This document shows, in pieces, positions 18,010 to 24,678 of a DNA stretch of 64,000 bases. The notes under the pieces are model-generated. The model worked only from the letters and a program-made list of their open reading frames with translations, did not search any database and was not told the DNA's origin. Both the position numbers and the translations under genes were made by a program. Source of the stretch: Halobacteriovorax sp. JY17. GTDB lineage: Bacteria; Bdellovibrionota; Bacteriovoracia; Bacteriovoracales; Bacteriovoracaceae. The first letter of the stretch is position 1; each line of letters begins with the position of its first letter. The stretch is taken from the NCBI RefSeq assembly GCF_002753895.1, contig NZ_NJER01000001.1:1612910-1676909 (forward strand), given 5' to 3'.

Positions 18010-20430
18010 ATGTCAGACAACAAGTCTGTTGACTCAAAGAGGTTCCCTCTTCTTCCACTAAGAGACGTCATCATTTTTCCACATATGGTGGTACCACTTT
18101 TCGTCGGTAGAGAGAAATCGATTGCTGCTTTAGAAGAAGCTGCGAAGAACAACAACGAATTATTCCTTGTAACTCAAAAAGACGCCAATGTTCTAAATCC
18201 TGAAAGGGGTGATGTCTATGATGTAGGAACTGTTGTTAACATCATTCAAATGCTTAGATTACCTGACAATACTGTAAAGGTATTAATTGAAGGTAAGTAT
18301 AGAGCAAATATTAACGAATTTGTTGCAAAGCCTGAAGGTTACTGGGCCGAAGTTACAAAGTCACACGCTGATGTTGTTGACGTTGTAAATTTAGAAGCAA
18401 CAATGAGAAGTATTAAAAGTACTTTTGAACAATACGTAAAACTTAATAAGAGAATTCCACCTGAACTTCTTATGAGTATTTCTTCAATCACTGATCCTTC
18501 AAGATTAGCGGATATTATCGTAGCTCACTTGAGTATGAAAATTCCTGAGAAACAAGAAATCCTTGAAGCTGTAAATGTTGAAGATAGACTTCACCTTCTT
18601 CTTGAAAAAATGCAAGGAGAGATTGAAGTTATTAACGTTGAGAGAAGAATTAAAACTCGCGTTAAGCAACAGATGGAAAAATCTCAAAAAGAATATTATT
18701 TGAATGAGCAAATGAATGCCATTCAAAAAGAGCTTGGGCAAAAAGATGATGGTAAGTCTGACATCAGTGAGATGGAAGAGAAGCTTGCTAAGAAAGTTAT
18801 GCCAGAAGAAGCTCGTGAGAAAACTTTAAAAGAAATTAAGAAACTTAAGTCAATGTCTCCAATGTCTGCTGAAGCAGCCGTTGTTAGAAACTATATTGAC
18901 TGGATGACGAATCTTCCATGGGGTGAATACACTACTGACGACAATAACGTGAGTAAAGCTTGGGAAATTCTAGATAGTCATCACTATGGAATGAAAGATG
19001 TTAAAGAAAGAATTGTTGAATATCTTTCAGTAAGATCTCTCGTTAAGGATGAAGGAAAGGGAACAATTCTCTGCCTTGCAGGTCCTCCTGGTGTTGGTAA
19101 AACTTCAATTGCAAAATCTCTTGCAGAATCGCTTGATAGAAAATTCGTAAGAATTTCTCTTGGTGGAGTAAGAGATGAATCTGAAATTAGAGGACATAGA
19201 AGAACTTATGTTGGGGCCATGCCAGGGAAAATTATTTCAGCTCTTAAGAAGGCTGGAACAAGTAATCCAGTAATCCTCTTAGATGAAATAGATAAAATGA
19301 GTTCTGATATGAGAGGTGATCCTGCGGCAGCAATGCTAGAAGTTCTTGATCCAGAACAAAATAAGAACTTTGCTGATCACTATATTGAGTGTGAATACGA
19401 TCTTTCTCAAGTTATGTTTATCATGACTGCAAATGATCTTGGGAAAATCCCTGGACCACTTAGAGATAGAATGGAAATCATTAGTGTTTCTGGTTATACG
19501 CCGCAAGAAAAACTACAAATTGGTAAGAGATATCTTCTTCAAAAAGCAATCAAGAGTAATGGTTTAGATAATTACGAAATTGCAATGAATGATAATTCTG
19601 TTCTAGAAGTAGTTAGAGGTTACACGAAGGAAGCTGGAGTTAGAGAGTTTCAAAGACTTCTAAATACTGTTTGTCGTAAAATTGCTACTGAAGTTGTTGC
19701 TAAAGAGCATGCTGAAGGTAAGAAGTTTAACGTAACTCCTAAACAACTAACGAAGTATCTTGGACCTAAGAGATTTGATAGAACAGCTATCGAAGTAGAG
19801 CCTCAAGTAGGTTTAGTAAATGGACTTGCATGGACTTCTGTAGGTGGAGAGTTACTTCACATTGAAGTTGTAACAGTTCCTGGAAAAGGACAAGTTAAAG
19901 TTACAGGTAAACTTGGTGAGGTGATGCAAGAGTCAGCTTCTGCAGCTCTTAGTTATGTAAGATCAATAAGTGCTCAGCTAGGAATTGATGCTAGCTGGTA
20001 CGAGAAGAATGATATTCATGTGCATGTTCCAGAGGGGGCAACTCCTAAAGATGGTCCAAGCGCAGGTATCACAATGGTTACTGCTTTGACTTCTGCAATT
20101 ACAGGAATACCTGTTAAACAGAATGTTGCAATGACTGGAGAGGTTACAATTAGAGGACGTGTTCTTCCAATTGGTGGACTTAAAGAAAAATTACTTGCAG
20201 CTAAGCAATCGGGAATTGAAACCGTCATCATTCCAATAAAGAATGAGAAAGATCTTCCTGAGATCCCTGCAGAGGTAAAGAGTGGATTAACAATAATTCC
20301 ATGTTACCAAGTTGATAATGTTTTAAAGAATGCTCTTGAACTACAAAATCCTGAGCAATTTATGCAACATGTGGCTCCTCAGCTTAAGGTTATCGATTCA
20401 GATACTCCGGCGATGGAAGTTGCTAATTAA
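18010..20430 (+). CDS. lon: ATP-dependent protease Lon
   Basis: 806 residues, full length for Lon, a cytoplasmic AAA+ serine protease that removes damaged and regulatory proteins. The N-terminal LON substrate domain begins FPLLPLRDVIIFPHMVVPL. The central ATPase has Walker A GPPGVGKT and Walker B VILLDEIDKM. The C-terminal protease domain has the catalytic dyad Ser684 (DGPSAG) and Lys727 (GGLKEK), spaced as in the E. coli enzyme. It has its own promoter region and a strong terminator, so it is monocistronic. Confidence 0.97.
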   Translation: MSDNKSVDSKRFPLLPLRDVIIFPHMVVPLFVGREKSIAALEEAAKNNNELFLVTQKDANVLNPERGDVYDVGTVVNIIQMLRLPDNTVKVLIEGKYRANINEFVAKPEGYWAEVTKSHADVVDVVNLEATMRSIKSTFEQYVKLNKRIPPELLMSISSITDPSRLADIIVAHLSMKIPEKQEILEAVNVEDRLHLLLEKMQGEIEVINVERRIKTRVKQQMEKSQKEYYLNEQMNAIQKELGQKDDGKSDISEMEEKLAKKVMPEEAREKTLKEIKKLKSMSPMSAEAAVVRNYIDWMTNLPWGEYTTDDNNVSKAWEILDSHHYGMKDVKERIVEYLSVRSLVKDEGKGTILCLAGPPGVGKTSIAKSLAESLDRKFVRISLGGVRDESEIRGHRRTYVGAMPGKIISALKKAGTSNPVILLDEIDKMSSDMRGDPAAAMLEVLDPEQNKNFADHYIECEYDLSQVMFIMTANDLGKIPGPLRDRMEIISVSGYTPQEKLQIGKRYLLQKAIKSNGLDNYEIAMNDNSVLEVVRGYTKEAGVREFQRLLNTVCRKIATEVVAKEHAEGKKFNVTPKQLTKYLGPKRFDRTAIEVEPQVGLVNGLAWTSVGGELLHIEVVTVPGKGQVKVTGKLGEVMQESASAALSYVRSISAQLGIDASWYEKNDIHVHVPEGATPKDGPSAGITMVTALTSAITGIPVKQNVAMTGEVTIRGRVLPIGGLKEKLLAAKQSGIETVIIPIKNEKDLPEIPAEVKSGLTIIPCYQVDNVLKNALELQNPEQFMQHVAPQLKVIDSDTPAMEVAN

Positions 20431-20485
20431 AAATTTTTTGATCAGCTAAAAAAGTGGTATTTTTTTGCTTGATGGTATTGGGGTG

Positions 20486-20517
20486 AAAAGGGAGACATTG
20501 TTCTCCCTTTTCTTTTT
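20486..20517 (+). terminator. Rho-independent terminator of lon
   Basis: AAAAGGGAGA (20486-20495), loop CATTGT, TCTCCCTTTT (20502-20511), then CTTTTTC. Confidence 0.9.
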
Positions 20518-20600
20518 CTTAGACAAAATTTCCTTATTAAATTCTTCACATGACATTAGAATAATATGGATTTAATCTAATCTTCGATAAGGGAGATGAC

Positions 20601-21020
20601 ATGAAATTCTTGCATTCAATGATTAGGGTTTTAGACTTAGAGAAATCACTAGATTTCTACGTGAATAAATTAGGGCTAAAAGAGATTAGACGTAATGATT
20701 ATCCAAATGGAAAGTTTACTCTGGTTTACTTGGCGACTGAAGAGGGAGAGGCGGAAGTTGAACTCACTCACAATTGGGAAGAAGAGAAAGCCTATTCAGA
20801 AGGGAGAAACTTCGGTCACTTGGCCTTTAGGGTGGATAATATCAATGAAAAGTGTCTAGAACTCATGAATAGTGGGGTCACTATCTTAAGACCTCCTAGA
20901 GATGGATATATGGCCTTTATTAAGTGCCCAGATGGAATTTCAATAGAGCTCTTGCAGGCAGGAAAGGCGATGTCACCTGTTGAGCCATTTATTTCTATGG
21001 AAAATTCTGGAAGTTGGTAG
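20601..21020 (+). CDS. gloA: Lactoylglutathione lyase (glyoxalase I)
   Basis: 139 residues. It isomerises the methylglyoxal-glutathione hemithioacetal to S-lactoylglutathione. The two-module vicinal-oxygen-chelate fold is recognisable: MIRVLDLEKSLDFYVNKLG with the first metal His upstream (FLHSMIRV), VELTHNW, then FGHLAFRVDN and GISIELLQ carrying the later metal ligands. AAGGGAG precedes the ATG. A glyoxalase II-like gene is present at 57918, so both steps of the pathway are in the window. It is monocistronic. Confidence 0.92.
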   Translation: MKFLHSMIRVLDLEKSLDFYVNKLGLKEIRRNDYPNGKFTLVYLATEEGEAEVELTHNWEEEKAYSEGRNFGHLAFRVDNINEKCLELMNSGVTILRPPRDGYMAFIKCPDGISIELLQAGKAMSPVEPFISMENSGSW

Positions 21021-21048
21021 AAAGTTTTTAATTTTCTTTAAAAAAAAA

Positions 21049-21077
21049 TTGACAAAAATGGGCCAGATATATATTCT
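21049..21077 (+). promoter_or_regulatory. sigma70-type promoter of the tRNA-Val gene
   Basis: A perfect TTGACA (21049-21054) is followed by a 17-base spacer and TATTCT (21072-21077). An A-run immediately upstream may act as an UP element. The predicted start lies about 20 bases before the tRNA. Confidence 0.75.
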
Positions 21078-21103
21078 AGCCCTCGATTCAAACGAATAGA
21101 TCT

Positions 21104-21178
21104 GGGGGTATAGCTCAGTGGGAGAGCGCTGCCCTTACAAGGCAGATGTCGCAGGTTCAATCCCTGCTACCCCCACCA
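21104..21178 (+). tRNA. tRNA-Val (anticodon TAC)
   Basis: 75 bases including an encoded CCA (21176-21178). The acceptor stem GGGGGTA pairs with TACCCCC (21168-21174). The anticodon stem CTGCC/GGCAG (21129-21133, 21141-21145) holds loop CTTACAA with anticodon TAC at 21136-21138. The T arm carries GGTTCAATCC. It stands alone with its own promoter and terminator. Confidence 0.97.
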
Positions 21179-21197
21179 GATTTTTCTCTATTTAAAC

Positions 21198-21217
21198 CCT
21201 TCTTATTGAAGGTTTTT
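21198..21217 (+). terminator. Rho-independent terminator of tRNA-Val
   Basis: CCTTC (21198-21202), loop TTATT, GAAGG (21208-21212), then five T. It is a short stem but correctly placed. Confidence 0.7.
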
Positions 21218-21316
21218 CTATTTCTAGGCCCCAAATAAACAATAGTCCATTTTCATAGCACCTAACTTGCCGAAAGTACGTCTACCTTAATTTATTCTTA
21301 ATGCTCGTAATTCATT

Positions 21317-21343
21317 TAAACTTAAAGCTTAAAATGTCGAAAA
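21317..21343 (+). promoter_or_regulatory. Possible sigma28-type (FliA) promoter of the che operon
   Basis: TAAACTTA (21317-21324), an 11-base spacer, then GTCGAAAA (21336-21343). It matches 6 of 8 positions of each half of the flagellar sigma28 consensus (TAAAGTTT-N11-GCCGATAA) at the right spacing. It lies 45 bases upstream of cheA. Confidence 0.45.
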
Positions 21344-21387
21344 GTACTTGAAATAGAACAGTGAAGTTCACATAGATAGGTTATGAG

Positions 21388-23517
21388 ATGGATGATTTTG
21401 AAAAAGAACTAAAAGAAGATTTCCTAGACGAGTCTCTTCAATTACTTGAAGACACGGAACAGTCTTTCCTAGCATTAGAAAATGATAAAGAGAGTACTGA
21501 AATTCTAGATCAAATTTTCAGACTTGCTCATAACTTAAAAGGAACCTCTAGAGCTGTTGGTTTTGGAAACGTTGCTGAGTTTACTCACGAAATGGAAAAC
21601 TTGATTTTAAAGTTAAAAACAGGTGATCTTGCAGTTACAGATAGTATGGTTTCACTTCTTCTAGAGTGTAATGACCATATAACAAATATGATCCATGGAT
21701 TAAAAGATGATATGGATGCCGAGTTTGATAGCACTGAAATTGTAGCTAATATTTTAAATGCACTCGGTGGAAATGCAGTTGCAGCTTCTGTTGAGGCTGT
21801 AGAAGACCCAGTGATTGAAGAAGTTGAAGTGCCAAGTGAAGAGCTTGTGGCTAACGCAGATAACTGGGAGTCAGATGATACTGAAGACCTAGATGGTATT
21901 CTTGATGAAGCTATTTCTGAAAAAGCAGAAGATGAAAGTTCTTCTGAGCCTGAGATTTCAGCAGCGGCACTAGAAGCCCTTAGAGAGCTTGGAAACTGTG
22001 ATGAATCGGTTATGGCCGAACTTGAAGGTGGAATAAGTTTTAGTGAACCTATGGAAGCTTTTAAAGCTGAAGAAGTTGAGCAAGAAGAACCAGAGATCTC
22101 AGCAGCGGCACTTGAGGCCTTAAGAGAGCTTGGAAACTGTGATGAAACAGTAATGGCCGAGCTTGAGAAGAATTCATCTGAAAAAAATGGATTAAAATTT
22201 AATAATGCAATTGATGATACACCGTCAATTACTCCAATTGAAAAGACTACAACGACACCTGAAACTATTACTCCGTTGGCAGCTAAGAAATCAGCGCCCG
22301 TAAAGAAAGTGACAGAAGATGAAAGTATAAGAGTCTCTCTTTCAAGAGTTGAAAAATTAAATAACGTTGTTGGGGAATTAGTTATTCTCCAAACAGTTCT
22401 TGATCAAGGAAGATTTGCCGCTTCCCAAGATCAGTTAATGAATAAGTCAATTTCACAACTTGGTAAGCTCTCTAAAGAAATTCAAGAAATATCTATGTCT
22501 CTACGAATGGTTCCAGTTAAGTCAACACTTCAAAAAATGAATAGGATTGTTAGGGATACTTCGAAAACTCTAAATAAGAAAGTTAATTTGAAATTAAATG
22601 GAGAAGAGACTGAGATTGATAAGACAGTTTTAGAGCACCTCGCTGATCCTCTTGTACACATTGTAAGAAATGCAGTGGATCATGGTCTTGAAAGCACGGA
22701 AGAGCGTATCGCGGCAGGCAAGAGTGAAGCTGGAAATGTTGGAATAAGTGCTTACCATGAAGGAAATAATCTTGTTATTGAAATTACTGACGATGGTAAA
22801 GGAATTCCTGCAAACGTTATTAGAAATAAGGCCATTGAAAAAGGTCTTATAAGAGAGAATCAGCAAATTTCTGATGAAGATATAATTCAGTACATTTTTC
22901 ATCCAGGTTTTTCTACAAAAGAACAAGTCACAGAAGTTTCTGGACGTGGTGTAGGAATGGATGTTGTTAAAACAAATATTGAAAAACTTTCTGGTGAAGT
23001 TAAAGTGAAAACAGAACTAGGTAAGGGAAGCGTTTTTAAAGTTGTTCTACCATTAACGATGGCAATCATCGATGGAATGGTTATTAGAGTTGGTGATAAT
23101 AAATTTATCATACCACTTTCACAGGTTCATGAGTCTTTAAAGCCAACAAAAGAAATGGTGAGTAAAGTAACAGGCTGGGGTGAGTGTTTAAATCTAAGAG
23201 GACAGATACTTCCGCTATTTAGTGTTGGCGGTACTTTGTCTGTAGCAATGGATGAGGGAAACTCTTTAGATAAGATTGCAATTATTATACAAGCGGCAGA
23301 ACATCCATTTGCTGTTCTTGTTGACGATATTTTACATCAGCAACAAGTTGTTATTAAAAACCTTGGAAATGAAATTAAAAGTAGTAAAGGATTTATGGGA
23401 AGTTCAATTCTAGGTGATGGGAAGCCATCTTTTATTCTAGATCTGAATGAATTATATAGTGGGAAAATGAAGAAAAGTTCAAGTATTAAAGAAGATTTAA
23501 TAGGAAAGGTGGCGTAA
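21388..23517 (+). CDS. cheA: Chemotaxis histidine kinase CheA
   Basis: 709 residues. The Hpt (P1) domain covers about 1-115, with the phosphorylated His48 in RLAHNLKGTSRAVGF. An acidic linker (about 120-310) holds a 27-residue segment repeated almost exactly at residues 187-213 and 234-260; no folded CheY-binding P2 domain is recognisable. The P3 dimerisation segment begins near SIRVSLSRVEKLNNVVGEL. The ATPase follows (HIVRNAVDHGLE, then GRGVGMDVV), and a CheW-like P5 domain forms the C-terminus. The kinase phosphorylates a CheY and CheB in response to the receptors; a separate cheY is not in the window. Its stop overlaps the cheW start by one base. Confidence 0.95.
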   Translation: MDDFEKELKEDFLDESLQLLEDTEQSFLALENDKESTEILDQIFRLAHNLKGTSRAVGFGNVAEFTHEMENLILKLKTGDLAVTDSMVSLLLECNDHITNMIHGLKDDMDAEFDSTEIVANILNALGGNAVAASVEAVEDPVIEEVEVPSEELVANADNWESDDTEDLDGILDEAISEKAEDESSSEPEISAAALEALRELGNCDESVMAELEGGISFSEPMEAFKAEEVEQEEPEISAAALEALRELGNCDETVMAELEKNSSEKNGLKFNNAIDDTPSITPIEKTTTTPETITPLAAKKSAPVKKVTEDESIRVSLSRVEKLNNVVGELVILQTVLDQGRFAASQDQLMNKSISQLGKLSKEIQEISMSLRMVPVKSTLQKMNRIVRDTSKTLNKKVNLKLNGEETEIDKTVLEHLADPLVHIVRNAVDHGLESTEERIAAGKSEAGNVGISAYHEGNNLVIEITDDGKGIPANVIRNKAIEKGLIRENQQISDEDIIQYIFHPGFSTKEQVTEVSGRGVGMDVVKTNIEKLSGEVKVKTELGKGSVFKVVLPLTMAIIDGMVIRVGDNKFIIPLSQVHESLKPTKEMVSKVTGWGECLNLRGQILPLFSVGGTLSVAMDEGNSLDKIAIIIQAAEHPFAVLVDDILHQQQVVIKNLGNEIKSSKGFMGSSILGDGKPSFILDLNELYSGKMKKSSSIKEDLIGKVA
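21946..22167 (+). repeat. Duplicated 27-codon segment within cheA
   Basis: Codons at 21946-22026 and 22087-22167 encode the same 27 residues with one Ser/Thr difference. The core is ISAAALEALRELGNCDE. The period is 141 bases. The DNA copies differ at several synonymous positions (for example ctagaagccctt against cttgaggcctta), so the protein motif appears to be held by selection rather than being a fresh duplication. Confidence 0.9.
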
Positions 23518-24023
23518 TGAACGAAGAAAAACTAAATCAAAGCTTATCAATTGTAGGTGAAGAAAACTCAGAGCTACAGCGCTTCTTAGAATTCAGTTTA
23601 GGAGAAGAGGAGTATGCAATTCCACTTCTATCTGTAAGAGAAGTTATATCTGTTCCTGAGACAACACCAATTCCAAAGGCTCCAAGCCACTTCTTAGGAA
23701 TTATGAATCTAAGAGGACAAGTTATCTCAGTTGTTGATATGAGAACAAAATTAAAAATTAAGGCAAAAGAAAATAACTCTGAAGAGAGCGTTATTATTGT
23801 GGACCTTGATGGCATGAACTTAGGAATTGTTGTTGACTCTATTAATAAAGTTCTAGCTTTTACGTTAAAAGATATTAATGAGGTTCCAGAAATTGAAACT
23901 CAAGTAAACGCTGAATATATTTATGGGGTTTACAGAAAAGAAGACTCTCTAACTGTTTTATTAAATGTCGCTAAAGTTCTAGATATAAAAGACGTAAGCG
24001 CTCTTGCTAAGAAAGCTGCTTAA
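23517..24023 (+). CDS. cheW: Chemotaxis coupling protein CheW
   Basis: 168 residues, a single CheW domain linking chemoreceptors to CheA. LEFSLGEEEYAIPLLSVREVIS opens the domain. FLGIMNLRGQVISVVDMRTKL is the conserved NLRG core, and GIVVDSINKVLAF follows. The start ATG shares its A with the cheA stop (TAATG), so translation is coupled. A terminator follows at 24055, so the downstream che genes may be expressed partly independently. Confidence 0.96.
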   Translation: MNEEKLNQSLSIVGEENSELQRFLEFSLGEEEYAIPLLSVREVISVPETTPIPKAPSHFLGIMNLRGQVISVVDMRTKLKIKAKENNSEESVIIVDLDGMNLGIVVDSINKVLAFTLKDINEVPEIETQVNAEYIYGVYRKEDSLTVLLNVAKVLDIKDVSALAKKAA

Positions 24024-24054
24024 TCACAAATTAATAAAAGAAATTTAAAATAAA

Positions 24055-24086
24055 GAAGGCCATCTAGAACAGATGGCCTTCTTTTT
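24055..24086 (+). terminator. Rho-independent terminator after cheW
   Basis: GAAGGCCATCT (24055-24065), loop AGAAC, AGATGGCCTTC (24071-24081), then TTTTT. The stem is eleven base pairs. It separates cheA-cheW from the Cache, mcp, cheR and cheB genes. Confidence 0.9.
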
Positions 24087-24167
24087 GCCTTAAGAAAACT
24101 TTAATTTTTTATCCTTTAATAATTTTTCTTATATATTCAGCGATAATAGCCGAAGTAGTTAATATAA

Positions 24168-24214
24168 AAGGAGAACTTATGAAAGTTAAAAAAATGCTAG
24201 TAGCTAGTAGCTAG
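24168..24214 (+). other. Strong ribosome-binding site and 11-codon interrupted leader frame
   Basis: AAGGAG (24168-24173) is spaced 5 bases from ATG 24179. The frame reads MKVKKMLVASS and hits TAG at 24212-24214 inside the 7-bp repeat. This is the best initiation signal in the region and should be the original start of the Cache protein. The positively charged n-region and the first hydrophobic residues of its signal peptide are encoded here. Confidence 0.85.
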
Positions 24215-24223
24215 TAGCTAGTA
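24196..24223 (+). repeat. Four perfect tandem copies of the 7-bp unit GCTAGTA
   Basis: GCTAGTA is repeated exactly four times. Seven is not a multiple of three, so each gain or loss shifts the frame. I worked through the copy numbers from ATG 24179. One copy meets TGA. Two copies read straight into the downstream frame. Three, four or more copies meet TAG. The present four-copy allele is therefore off for the full-length precursor. Slipped-strand mispairing is the expected mechanism of change. Confidence 0.95.
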
Positions 24224-24642
24224 TGATTGGAATGTCGTTTTTAAGTGTGAATGCAGCAGACTGCACAAAAGAACAAGCAAAAGAGTCGGTTGAAAAAATG
24301 TGTGGGCTTATCTCTTCAAAAGGGAAGGGAGCTCTAGGAGAAATTGGTAAATTTCGTTTCTGTGGATCAAACTACGTTTGGATTCAAGATAAAGATGTGA
24401 ATATGGTTCTTCATCCAATTAAGAGAAGACTTAATGGAAAATCTTTAAAAGCTAGTAAAGATGAAAACGGAAAAGCTCTATTTGTTGAGTTCGACAAAAT
24501 GGCTAAGGCAAATGCTGCTGGTGGCTGGGTTGATTATGTATGGGCAAAACCAGGTGCTGAAAAAGCAACACCAAAAGTTTCGTATGTAAAAGTTTGTGGT
24601 GGTGATCTGGGATGGATTGCTGGTGCAGGTGTTTGGAAATAA
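24223..24642 (+). CDS. Stand-alone periplasmic Cache-domain protein, signal peptide split by a repeat
   Basis: The intact frame from ATG 24223 gives 139 residues, but this ATG has no ribosome-binding site and leaves only a stub of signal peptide (MIGMSFLSVNAA). The original start is ATG 24179; with two repeat copies the product would be 149 residues beginning MKVKKMLVASMIGMSFLSVN, a complete signal peptide cleaved after NAA. The mature part reads as a single Cache sensor domain: NYVWIQDKDVNMVLHP, a KSLKASKDENGKALF loop, GGWVDYVWAKPG and GDLGWIAGAGVW. It has four cysteines. It lies 36 bases before a chemoreceptor gene and could present ligands to it. Weak expression by restart after the TAG at 24212 is possible. 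Confidence 0.8.
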   Translation: MIGMSFLSVNAADCTKEQAKESVEKMCGLISSKGKGALGEIGKFRFCGSNYVWIQDKDVNMVLHPIKRRLNGKSLKASKDENGKALFVEFDKMAKANAAGGWVDYVWAKPGAEKATPKVSYVKVCGGDLGWIAGAGVWK

Positions 24643-24678
24643 TTAGAATTAGAATAAGAAAAAATAGGAAATAGATAA

